Assembly (NCBI RefSeq): GCF_001729965.1
Contig: NZ_JRWK01000015.1
Coordinates: forward strand, 1-36,769
Length of the DNA: 36,769 bases
Reading direction: 5' to 3'
Source: Methanosphaera sp. WGK6
GTDB taxonomy: Archaea; Methanobacteriota; Methanobacteria; Methanobacteriales; Methanobacteriaceae
Shown here: positions 27,997 through 35,507 of the stretch, piece by piece
How the letters are laid out: every line of letters begins with the position of its first letter
Numbering within the stretch: position 1 is the stretch's first letter
Made by a program: the position numbers and the translations under genes
The notes under the pieces: generated by a model
Told to the model about the DNA's origin: nothing
The model's input: only the letters and a program-made list of their open reading frames with translations
Database searches by the model: none

Positions 27997-28194
27997 TTAA
28001 AGATTAGTACGAACATCACACACCAAAGAAGATAATTCAATACCAACATTCACGCCACACCATTTAACCCTTAAAAACCAAGCCATATCACAACCCAAAT
28101 TACACACAGCCTGCAAACCACCCAAATCCCCATGAACACCAGCAACAGTAAGACCATGAATAACATTCCAATAAGTAGAAGAAATAATAGGCAT
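27997..28194 (-). pseudogene. C-terminal remnant of a flavodoxin-fold FMN reductase/iron-sulfur flavoprotein
   Basis: The 65 residues start with PIISSTYWNVIHG and continue with GLQAVCNLGCDMAWFL, ending in VRTNL. I recognise this as the tail of NADPH-dependent FMN reductase-like flavoproteins (typical STTYWNMVHG and a GLQTMRNLGRNMAWLL helix). The N-terminal flavodoxin half with the FMN-phosphate loop is missing, because the next gene begins 31 nt upstream. There is no ribosome binding site, and several normally conserved positions are changed. It looks like a decayed fragment at the edge of the defence island. Base composition is visibly less AT-rich than its surroundings. Confidence 0.5.
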
Positions 28195-28225
28195 CGCTTC
28201 TATTATTATTTGTAGATATTGTAAA

Positions 28226-30028
28226 TTAGATTAGTAATTTTTGAAGTATTTTTTGTAGGAATATTGATAAATTTTCTTCATTTCTATCATTTCCTGGAAT
28301 TAACGGAAATGCCCCTACTGAAGGTATTATTAAATCTGATACTTTATATATTTTAAATCCATCTCCTGGATATAATACATAGGCCCCTTCACTTTCTAGT
28401 ATTGCGTCTTTATATGTGTGCATTTTATATACATCATCTTTTTTGAAGAGATTATATTTATTTCCATTTTTTTCACCTATAGGTGTGTAGTATTCATTTA
28501 TTTCTTGTTCTGACCTATATTTTGCATCAAAGTGTATGAAGTATTCTTTGTCTTTGTATTTTATTCTTAGTGTGTAGTCTGGCTTGAATGTTAGTGAGTA
28601 TGATTTGTAATAGGTTTTATTTGAAAAGGATAGGTTATAATAGGTTGTTATTTCTATTAGTTTTCTATTGAATTCTATTTTAAAGATGTTTTTTGAGGTT
28701 ATACCTCGTTTTATGTTGATTGACCATTTATTTTCATTGATTTTGAATATATTTTCAAAGTTGATTTTGTTTATACTTAAATCATTTAGTACTTGTAGTA
28801 ATTTAAGATAACACCAGTATTCATATAATTCACTCATTTTCTTTTCAAAGCCTTTGAATTTATCAGATAATTCATTCCAACTTATTCTGAAAGAAAATTC
28901 AAACATTAGAAAATATTCAAGAATATCTCGATAGCCTTCTCTTTTTTGTAATACTTGCGAATTATATGGTATGTATTCCATGTTAGATATGTTTTTAAAT
29001 AAGTTATTTGATAAATAATAGTCTACTTCTTCTTGGAATAATACTAGTTTATCTTGAACATAACCTCTTGGACAAGTAGTTATCATTTCATGGATCATGT
29101 TTGATATGTTTTCAAGGAAGTATTTGAAAAATCTGTTTTCAGGATTATCAACTGAATCTATATATCTTATATTTTCAATTGTTAGAGGCATATATCCATT
29201 TAATTTATTTGCTATTGTGAAAGTTTTTTGTGTTTTTTGTAAGTTATCCATGTTCGTGAATATGTTATTTAGTTGAGTGACTTCTATATGTGATGACATT
29301 CCAATTGGTACTTGTTCAGATGATGTAGTTAGTTGAGAATATGGATTTCTAATTAAATATTCATATATTGATGGTAAATTTTCTTCTTGGAATAAAAATT
29401 CAAGTAACATAAAATCTTCATAAAATGTATTTTTAGTGGAAGAAGCTAGTTCAAACTCCTGATATAATGGAGAATTTACTTCAAAAATTAAACCAGATGA
29501 TAATTTTGATAAGTCAGCAATCATTGCAGGATATTGATTAAAGTAATCTATTTTCTTAGATCTTATTTCAATAGGAATAAGTATGGAATTTATATTATTT
29601 TTTTGAATATCTATGAATGATTTTCCAACATAGCTTTTAAAGTTAAGTGTTCCAGCAAATTTATATGTACTTTCATCACTTAAATTAAATGAGAATTCAT
29701 TGAAAAAGTTGGGGTTTTGTTTATTTAATGAATAAAGAATATTATATGTTGCATTTATATCCTTTGATTCAAATAATAATTGATATTGTGTATTTTCTAG
29801 AAACATTAGATTAGCAAAGTATTTTTCCATATTACTACAGTATTGTATTGGTGTTTTAGTATCAGGATATTCAACAATATTAATATTAAATAATTCTAGA
29901 TTATCTATTACATTATAATTATCAATATAATCAGTATAACAATCAGCACGAATAGATAATTTACCCAGTTTATTTCCAAAATCATCAACTAAATGAATTA
30001 TAATTTTTTGTTCAAACATGAAAATCAA
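28226..30028 (-). CDS. DUF2357 McrC-like PD-(D/E)XK nuclease subunit
   Basis: This 600-residue protein resembles the DUF2357 proteins that partner McrB-like NTPases (McrC/LlaJI-R2-like). The N-terminal two thirds lack catalytic motifs and probably bind the NTPase or DNA. A PD-(D/E)XK nuclease core follows: KPDYTLRI (Asp484) and HFDAKYRSE (Asp501, Lys503), the typical McrC-like D...DAKY pattern, with a trailing YKMHTYKDAI helix. Its start overlaps the stop of the NTPase gene (TTGA; TTG at 30028). An in-frame ATG at 30019 is an alternative, and neither has a clear ribosome binding site. It would cleave DNA after the NTPase loads or translocates. The target cannot be deduced. Confidence 0.82.
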   Translation of the reverse strand: MIFMFEQKIIIHLVDDFGNKLGKLSIRADCYTDYIDNYNVIDNLELFNINIVEYPDTKTPIQYCSNMEKYFANLMFLENTQYQLLFESKDINATYNILYSLNKQNPNFFNEFSFNLSDESTYKFAGTLNFKSYVGKSFIDIQKNNINSILIPIEIRSKKIDYFNQYPAMIADLSKLSSGLIFEVNSPLYQEFELASSTKNTFYEDFMLLEFLFQEENLPSIYEYLIRNPYSQLTTSSEQVPIGMSSHIEVTQLNNIFTNMDNLQKTQKTFTIANKLNGYMPLTIENIRYIDSVDNPENRFFKYFLENISNMIHEMITTCPRGYVQDKLVLFQEEVDYYLSNNLFKNISNMEYIPYNSQVLQKREGYRDILEYFLMFEFSFRISWNELSDKFKGFEKKMSELYEYWCYLKLLQVLNDLSINKINFENIFKINENKWSINIKRGITSKNIFKIEFNRKLIEITTYYNLSFSNKTYYKSYSLTFKPDYTLRIKYKDKEYFIHFDAKYRSEQEINEYYTPIGEKNGNKYNLFKKDDVYKMHTYKDAILESEGAYVLYPGDGFKIYKVSDLIIPSVGAFPLIPGNDRNEENLSIFLQKILQKLLI

Positions 30029-31473
30029 TTGATAAATGAAACATATCTTTGTTCAGACAATACATTAGACATTTCTTTAATTTTAAGTGCAGATGTATAA
30101 TACTTATAATCATTCTTACTTAACCCCGTATTTTTAATAGACACATTAAATGACTCATTAAATAAACAGAACTTATATAATTTATTTAATGTTTCTGAGA
30201 GAGATTTTTCAGAACCATGAAGTTTTGGAAGTATTTTTTGTTTAATTTGAGCATCAAAATATCTCATCCAATTACTACCCCAATTATTTGGAGAACCCTC
30301 ATACATCCATGATACTACCATAAATCTCAAAATTTCATTTATAACTCTAAAACCGAAGTCAAAACCAGATAGTTTAAGTATTTCTTGTAATTTATTTAAT
30401 TCATCAGACAATACATCCCATAAACTAGAATTTTCTACCATAACATCACATAACATGTCATGTAATACATGAATATCGGCTCTTCTTACTTCTATACCTT
30501 GAAGAGGATCTAAAAGAAAAGATATATTACCCATTACTTGTTTGTATTTAAAATCATTATTCATATAATCAGATACACTCATTGAATCAAATTCAATAGT
30601 ATTTGCCCTATCTAATACTTTTGGTGAAAACATATATGTTGTTTCATCCACATTAACTGTACCAATTATAAATAGATTCTCAGGAAGTTTTAATTCATAA
30701 TTATCATCACAATCATTACCAGAATATAAGGGAATAGCTTCATTACTCTCAATAGCAGATAAAAAATCAGCAAAATATCTTTCAACATGAGATAAATTCA
30801 TTTCATCAAGAATTAAAAAATAAGGATTAACTAAATCTTTCTGAGCATTCTTAATAAGAGCATAAGCAGGTGTTTCATTATATTCCTCAGTTATAACATT
30901 ATAAAAACCTAAAACATTCCTATTTTCAGTCCAATTAGAACCTACAGGAATAACCTTATACTGTTTAGAATTATTATTGGATTTACTTCTAGAATTAAAT
31001 GAATCAACAATAAGTTCAATATCTACTTTCTGATTAGGATCTTCATCCCTAAGTTTACTAAGCCTATCATAAATTTCATCAGACTTAAAAAATAATCGTG
31101 TATTCATATTGATTTTACCAATACCTTCTATACCATCAACAATAATGGGTAACTCTTTTTGATAAACATCAATTGGTATGAACTTCTTAACATCCTCATT
31201 ATTTAAAGACCAACCACCACTAGTAGCAGATTTACCTACTTTATTTGATGTTTTAACTCTATTAACTATTACGTCTATATCATGATGTGAAACATAATTT
31301 GCAAAAAGTTGAGCTAGTTTTGTTTTTCCAGTCCCTGAATTTCCAGTTAATATTACAAATGGTTTAACTTTTAATGATAACAAATAATTTTCAATTAATT
31401 CTTGATTAAAGAAATATCCTTTACTTTGTAGATATTGTTGAAAACTTATTTTATCTGATTTTTCTTGTGAAAT
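30025..31473 (-). CDS. McrB-like AAA+ NTPase restriction subunit, probable AUU start
   Basis: Conserved motifs are Walker A (LTGNSGTGKTKLAQLF), Walker B with the McrB-type extension (FLILDEMNLSHVERYFADFLSAIES) and sensor region GTVNVDETTYMFSPKVLDRAN. This matches McrB-like NTPases of McrBC/LlaJI-type systems, which assemble on DNA and activate a McrC-like nuclease, here the next gene. The first conventional start is TTG at 31383, only 13 codons before Walker A. However, the frame is open for 30 more codons, and these encode a family-like helix (ISFQQYLQSKGYFFNQELIE). No ATG, GTG or TTG exists there, but ATT at 31473 lies seven bases after AAGGGGGA. I therefore propose AUU initiation, giving 482 residues. 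Confidence 0.75.
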   Translation of the reverse strand: MSQEKSDKISFQQYLQSKGYFFNQELIENYLLSLKVKPFVILTGNSGTGKTKLAQLFANYVSHHDIDVIVNRVKTSNKVGKSATSGGWSLNNEDVKKFIPIDVYQKELPIIVDGIEGIGKINMNTRLFFKSDEIYDRLSKLRDEDPNQKVDIELIVDSFNSRSKSNNNSKQYKVIPVGSNWTENRNVLGFYNVITEEYNETPAYALIKNAQKDLVNPYFLILDEMNLSHVERYFADFLSAIESNEAIPLYSGNDCDDNYELKLPENLFIIGTVNVDETTYMFSPKVLDRANTIEFDSMSVSDYMNNDFKYKQVMGNISFLLDPLQGIEVRRADIHVLHDMLCDVMVENSSLWDVLSDELNKLQEILKLSGFDFGFRVINEILRFMVVSWMYEGSPNNWGSNWMRYFDAQIKQKILPKLHGSEKSLSETLNKLYKFCLFNESFNVSIKNTGLSKNDYKYYTSALKIKEMSNVLSEQRYVSFIN

Positions 31474-31539
31474 AAAAAAATCCCCCTTGAAGTTTTAAAA
31501 CTAAAAAATAACTGTTTTTCTATTTAATATTTTACTCCT

Positions 31540-32016
31540 CTAAAAAACATGAGATTCATATGTTTTATTCATAAAAAGAGTTTGTGATGCACGTACAATT
31601 GTATCTTCAGAATATTTATTGAAATCATATGTCTGTAAATTCATATTAAATTTTGTACGAATGTTTAAATAAAAATCTTTTCGTTCATTTTGATTTAATT
31701 TTAAAAAAGTCTTTTCAATATCTCTTAAATAATCAATAAGAGTTTCATAATCTTTTTTAATAACATAGTATGTTAAAATCAATTCTTTATTGATATCAGA
31801 AATATATGCTTTTTTAACATGATAATTACTCATTAAATAAAAAAATACAGCACCTCCCCCTATAAATGGCTCGAAATAATTTTTGATTTCACCACTTTTC
31901 AATATTTCTTCGGGAAGACATGATTCAATAATATCTATTAATTGACGTTTACCTCCAACCCATTTCATAAAAGGTTTTGCGGCAATAATTTTTTTATTAA
32001 ATAGATCTACTTGCAT
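31540..32016 (-). CDS. N-terminal half of a Dam/DpnM-type GATC adenine methylase
   Basis: The 158-residue frame contains the AdoMet-binding half of a DpnM/Dam-family N6-adenine methylase: AKPFMKWVGGKRQL (13-26) and YFEPFIGGGAVFFYL (47-61), then the helical target-recognition region ending LFMNKT (147-152). In intact enzymes the next residues are CFNGLF; here the frame instead runs into YESHVF and a stop. The missing half, with the DPPY catalytic motif, lies on the opposite strand at 32092. The junction coincides with an 18-bp inverted repeat shared by both halves. By itself this fragment cannot methylate. Upstream there is no strong ribosome binding site. Confidence 0.88.
   Translation of the reverse strand: MQVDLFNKKIIAAKPFMKWVGGKRQLIDIIESCLPEEILKSGEIKNYFEPFIGGGAVFFYLMSNYHVKKAYISDINKELILTYYVIKKDYETLIDYLRDIEKTFLKLNQNERKDFYLNIRTKFNMNLQTYDFNKYSEDTIVRASQTLFMNKTYESHVF
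31560..31577 (-). repeat. Left 18-bp inverted repeat at the methylase breakpoint
   Basis: On the minus strand this reads TTTTTATGAATAAAACAT and encodes the LFMNKT end of the methylase N-terminal half. It is a perfect inverted copy of 32087-32104. The 509 bp between the two copies hold the methylase 5' part and its upstream region. Confidence 0.9.
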
Positions 32017-32091
32017 GATATAAATTATCTTTCTTATACTATATTTTTTTTATCATAACATTGAAAACTACTTAAAATAAAGGGTGTTTTT
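32017..32091. promoter_or_regulatory. Divergent promoter region inside the putative invertible segment
   Basis: These 75 bp separate the oppositely oriented methylase halves. On the plus strand, TATACTATATTTT (about 32036-32048) is TATA-like, and AAAGGGTG (32079-32086) can serve as the ribosome binding site for the ATG at 32092. On the minus strand, TTTATTTTAAG (about 32073-32083) is the better placed TATA candidate for the N-terminal half. Inversion would leave promoters facing both outward genes but reconnect the methylase. Confidence 0.4.
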
Positions 32092-32104
32092 ATGAATAAA
32101 ACAT
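32087..32104 (+). repeat. Right 18-bp inverted repeat at the methylase breakpoint
   Basis: TTTTTATGAATAAAACAT, the perfect inverted partner of 31560-31577. It contains the ATG of the methylase C-terminal half. Flanking bases differ on both sides, so identity ends exactly here. Confidence 0.9.
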
Positions 32105-32586
32105 GTTTCAATGGTTTATTTAGATTGAATCGTAAAGGTGAATTTAATGTTCCTTATGGTAAATATAAGAATCCTACAATTTGTGATGAGGAGAATATTA
32201 CTAATGTACATGAGATTCTAAAAGATGTGACTATTGAAAATAAAACATATACCTACTCAGAAAAGTTTATTGATGAGAATTCATTTGTTTATTTAGATCC
32301 CCCTTACAGACCTCTTAGTAAAACATCCAATTTTACTAGTTATTCTGAAAATAACTTTAATGATGATAATCAAAAAGAATTAGCACAATATTTTAGTAAT
32401 ATTACTAGAAAAGGTGCTTGGGCTATGTTAAGTAACAGTGATCCTCATAATACTAATCCTGATGATAACTTTTTTGATGATTTATATTCTAAATATACTA
32501 TAAAACGTGTGAAAGCTAAAAGAAGTATTAATTCAAAGGGTAATTCAAGAGGAGAAATTAATGAAATACTTGTAACTAACTATTAG
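32092..32586 (+). CDS. C-terminal half of a Dam/DpnM-type GATC adenine methylase
   Basis: The 164-residue frame begins MNKTCFNGLFRLNRKGEFN, a segment that is internal in DpnM/Dam enzymes, and carries the catalytic motif FVYLDPPYRP (65-74, DPPY at 69-72) and the C-terminal strands. The first four residues duplicate the end of the N-terminal half (MNKT). Joining the two gives 312 residues with nothing lost, close to or slightly longer than the usual 270-290. An AAAGGGTG sequence before the ATG could allow separate translation. Either the two halves reassemble, or this is the off orientation of an invertible gene. The DpnII-like endonuclease gene follows after 14 nt. Confidence 0.88.
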   Translation: MNKTCFNGLFRLNRKGEFNVPYGKYKNPTICDEENITNVHEILKDVTIENKTYTYSEKFIDENSFVYLDPPYRPLSKTSNFTSYSENNFNDDNQKELAQYFSNITRKGAWAMLSNSDPHNTNPDDNFFDDLYSKYTIKRVKAKRSINSKGNSRGEINEILVTNY

Positions 32587-32600
32587 GAAGTAAAAAAATA

Positions 32601-33458
32601 ATGGTTCAATATAAACAATTAGGTTATAATAATTTTGAAGAGTATTATGAAGATTTTCAAAATAATTTACTATTCAATAACCATACATATAATTATTTTG
32701 TAGATTGGGATAAAGTTTTCAATAAAATAAAAGAATATATGATTGAAATATCTATTTTAAACACTTTAAGTAAAGTAGATGAAAAAGAATTAGAATCTAC
32801 ATTTAAGAAAATTATACTAACTTATCCAGAAGTTGTTCCAATATTACCTTCAATTCTTGCTATTCGTAAGTTTGATGAGAAAAAGAAAATATATATTCTT
32901 GATGATACCTTTAAAACCTATGATTTCAGTGCTGATGGATTTAATCCTGATGAAATTGTTAATTTTGCTAATAAAACAGGATTACTAAAGTTATTTAATA
33001 AAATTAATGATCTTTATGCTTATCTTCTAGGTACAGAGGTTGGCTTAGATTCTAATGCTAGAAAAAATCGTAGTGGAACTATCTTTGAAAGTATTATTGA
33101 AGAAAAATTAAAAGAAAAACTTGAAAATACGCCATATGAAATTAAAGTTCAAGAAATGGTTGAAGGTATTATCCGAGTAAAACGTGCTGATTTTATTATT
33201 AGCCTAAACAATAAACAATTAATAATTATTGAATGTAATTTTTATAGTAGTACTGGAAGTAAACCTATTGAAGTTACTAATGCATACAAAGAATTACAAA
33301 AAGAAGTAGATAAAACCAATGTGAAGTTTTTATGGATTACTGATGGTATTGGATGGAAAAAAATGAAAAAAACTATTAAAAATGGAATGGAAACAATTGA
33401 TTATATTATAAATTATTCAATGCTTTCAAAAACTATTGATATATTATTAGATCTTTAA
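32601..33458 (+). CDS. DpnII/MboI-type restriction endonuclease (GATC)
   Basis: The 285-residue product is full length for the DpnII family (about 288). Family features are the N-terminal LGYNNFEEYYEDF and NYFVDWDKVF, the NRSGTIFESIIEE helix (156-168), and the nuclease core VKRADFIISLNNKQLIIIECNFYSS (Asp197, Glu211 with Asn213 in the usual Lys position, as in the family's EVNFY pattern). The WITDGIGW motif closes the core. It should cut unmethylated GATC and needs the neighbouring methylase for host protection. It has its own ribosome binding site (AGGAAGT) 14 nt after the methylase fragment. With the methylase disrupted, its expression would be dangerous unless GATC is protected otherwise. 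Confidence 0.9.
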   Translation: MVQYKQLGYNNFEEYYEDFQNNLLFNNHTYNYFVDWDKVFNKIKEYMIEISILNTLSKVDEKELESTFKKIILTYPEVVPILPSILAIRKFDEKKKIYILDDTFKTYDFSADGFNPDEIVNFANKTGLLKLFNKINDLYAYLLGTEVGLDSNARKNRSGTIFESIIEEKLKEKLENTPYEIKVQEMVEGIIRVKRADFIISLNNKQLIIIECNFYSSTGSKPIEVTNAYKELQKEVDKTNVKFLWITDGIGWKKMKKTIKNGMETIDYIINYSMLSKTIDILLDL

Positions 33459-33532
33459 ATATAATGTATATAATAATACTCTTTAATTTATTGAATTCAG
33501 GAAAATAAGTATGTGTTTTTTTTATAAAAAGA

Positions 33533-33916
33533 GAGGGATAGAACTTAGTTAACATGATGAATATAATCTAATTTCTTTGATTATTTAATTTTTTTTTATA
33601 TGTTAAATAGTTTTGATTAATTTTTTAAATTTATATAGAAGTTACTTTTTTTTGTCTTAAGATTATCCGTTTTAATTGTAAATTCTAATTTAAAAAATAT
33701 TTTTTTTTTGATAATTCTTATTTTTTAAACTGTATTACATCTTTTTTTGTCGTCTGTTTATTAGTTCATAAATCTAGCCAAAAAAAACTTTTTATCCTCT
33801 AATTGAAGTATTGTTCTTGTTTATCAAAAGTTAATTTTTGAATTTGGTTAATACCCCTTTTTTCTATATAATTTAGTTTTTTTATAATCAATTCTATTAT
33901 TTAAGTTCTATCCCTC
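33533..33916. mobile_element. MITE-like 384-bp segment with 15-bp inverted ends
   Basis: GAGGGATAGAACTTA (33533-33547) and TAAGTTCTATCCCTC (33902-33916) are perfect inverted copies. The 354 bp inside are AT-rich and have no ORF of note. It could be a miniature inverted-repeat element, a second invertible segment or a long-stem noncoding RNA. No obvious target-site duplication flanks it. The rest of 33459-34133 shows only poly-T tracts and the terminator listed next. Confidence 0.4.
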
Positions 33917-34031
33917 ATGATTATTATATTACTTTCATCATATTTATAGTTTATGTTTTTTTATAGTTTTTGATTTATTTTATTAAATATTGTTTATTGT
34001 ATAATTGTGTTTATTGTTAGTTTGTGTCATG

Positions 34032-34069
34032 ATTAACCTTTTATTTTATTAGTGGGTTAATTTTTTTTT
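34032..34069 (+). terminator. Rho-independent-like terminator
   Basis: ATTAACC (34032-34038) pairs with GGTTAAT (34055-34061), and a run of nine T residues follows immediately (34061-34069). It faces the plus strand, opposing the convergent transporter operon. It may stop transcripts from the DpnII gene or from the 33533-33916 element. Confidence 0.5.
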
Positions 34070-34133
34070 AATTAAATTTGTTTTATGAAAAATGAAATAA
34101 GGTGGGGTTTTGGTGGTTATGTGTTTATTTTTT

Positions 34134-34817
34134 TTAGTCTTGGAATTTTCCTAGGAAGTCTTTCATTCTTTGGTTGTTAGAGTTGAATATTTCATCAGGT
34201 GTTCCTTGTTCTATTATGTATCCTTGGTCCATGAATATGATTTTGTCTGCCACGTTTTTTGCGAAGTTCATTTCATGGGTTACTATTATCATTGTCATGT
34301 TTTCTTGTGCTAGTTGTTTGATTACTTTAAGTACTTCTCCTGTTATTTCAGGATCTAGTGCACTTGTTGGTTCGTCAAAGTATAGTATGTCTGGATTCAT
34401 TGCTAATGCTCTTGCTATTGATACTCTTTGTTGTTGTCCTCCTGATAGTTGTGATGGGTATGCTGTTTCTTTGTCTTCTAGTCCCATTTTTTTGAGTAGT
34501 TGTCTTGCTTCATTTATTGCTTCTGTTTTATCTCTTTTTTGTACTCTGATTGGTGCGTTTGTTATGTTTTTTAGTACATTGTGGTGTGGGAATAGGTTGA
34601 AGTTTTGAAATACTAGTCCTGATGTTCCATTAAAGTTTATTTCTCCATCATTTTTTTCTTCAAGTCCTGTTAGACATCGTAGTACTGTTGATTTTCCACT
34701 GCCTGATGGTCCGATTATTACTAGTACTTCTCCTTTGTCTACTGTGAAGTTTATATCTTTTAGTACTTCGTTGTCATCAAAGCTTTTTTTGAGGTTTTTT
34801 ACTTCTAGTAAGCTCAT
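34134..34817 (-). CDS. glnQ: Polar amino acid ABC transporter ATP-binding protein (GlnQ type)
   Basis: This 227-residue ATPase has Walker [10 protein letters not shown] (36-44), the Q-loop in [17 protein letters not shown] (68-84), the ABC signature LSGGQQQR (124-131), Walker [14 protein letters not shown] (144-156) and the switch histidine in VTHEMNFA (His181). The FNLFPH pattern and overall similarity fit the GlnQ/HisP family, which powers uptake of polar amino acids. It is slightly shorter than the usual 240-245, because the strand pair before the Q-loop is trimmed. GGGGGAGTG precedes the ATG. It is the last gene of the operon, 20 nt after the permease. The amino acid transported cannot be told from sequence. 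Confidence 0.93.
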   Translation of the reverse strand: MSLLEVKNLKKSFDDNEVLKDINFTVDKGEVLVIIGPSGSGKSTVLRCLTGLEEKNDGEINFNGTSGLVFQNFNLFPHHNVLKNITNAPIRVQKRDKTEAINEARQLLKKMGLEDKETAYPSQLSGGQQQRVSIARALAMNPDILYFDEPTSALDPEITGEVLKVIKQLAQENMTMIIVTHEMNFAKNVADKIIFMDQGYIIEQGTPDEIFNSNNQRMKDFLGKFQD

Positions 34818-34837
34818 ATTTTACACTCCCCCTTTTT

Positions 34838-35488
34838 TTATTCATAGTATGCTAGTCTTTTTTCTATGTATTCCATTACAAATGCTACTATTATGTTGAA
34901 TATATAGTAGAATGCTCCTGCAATAAATAGTGTTGTTATTGATGCTTCTGCTGCTGCTATTTGTTTTGCTACTGTGAACATTTCTGGTACTGCTATTACA
35001 AATGATAGTGATGTGTCTTTTACGAGTACTATTACCTCATTTGTTATTGATGGTAGTACTGTTTTTATTACTTGTGGTAGTATTATAATAAAGAATGTTT
35101 CCATATTTGAATATCCAAGTACTTGTGCTGCTTCATATTGTCCTTTTGGTATGGATTCTATTCCTCCACGGTATATTTCTGCAAAGTATGCTGCATAGTT
35201 TAGTGTAAATGCAATTATTACAGATATTATTCTGAAGCTACTTGATACTTGCATTCCAAAGACATAGTATGGTCCAAAGAATACTACTATTAATTGTAGC
35301 ATAAGAGGTGTTCCTCTCATTATTGAGATGTATATCTTCATTAACCATCTGATTGGTGAGAATGAACTCATTCTTCCCCATGCTACTACTAGTCCTAGTG
35401 GTAGTGCAAAAAGTAGAGTTAGGAGGAAGATTTCGATTGATGTAATCATTCCTCCAATTAGCTCACTTAAGACTGTACTGAATAACAT
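34838..35488 (-). CDS. Polar amino acid ABC transporter permease (HisM/GlnP type)
   Basis: The 216-residue membrane protein has about five helices. Family motifs are RGTPLMLQL (58-66), the NYAAYFAEIYRGGIESIPKGQYEAA segment (97-121) and the EAA cytoplasmic loop (EAAQVLGYSNMETFFIIILPQV, 119-140) that couples to the ATPase. This is the typical permease of the His/Glu/Gln/Arg family; a single gene implies a homodimeric channel. GGAG lies eight bases before the ATG. It sits between the binding protein and ATPase genes with short gaps, in one operon. Confidence 0.93.
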   Translation of the reverse strand: MLFSTVLSELIGGMITSIEIFLLTLLFALPLGLVVAWGRMSSFSPIRWLMKIYISIMRGTPLMLQLIVVFFGPYYVFGMQVSSSFRIISVIIAFTLNYAAYFAEIYRGGIESIPKGQYEAAQVLGYSNMETFFIIILPQVIKTVLPSITNEVIVLVKDTSLSFVIAVPEMFTVAKQIAAAEASITTLFIAGAFYYIFNIIVAFVMEYIEKRLAYYE

Positions 35489-35507
35489 TAATTAATCTCC
35501 ATGAAAT

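Noticed and set aside
28226-33458. The defence island as a prophage or BREX/DISARM locus
   Set aside because: No phage structural, integrase, PglZ or helicase genes are present. The content is limited to a McrBC-like pair and a DpnM/DpnII-like pair.
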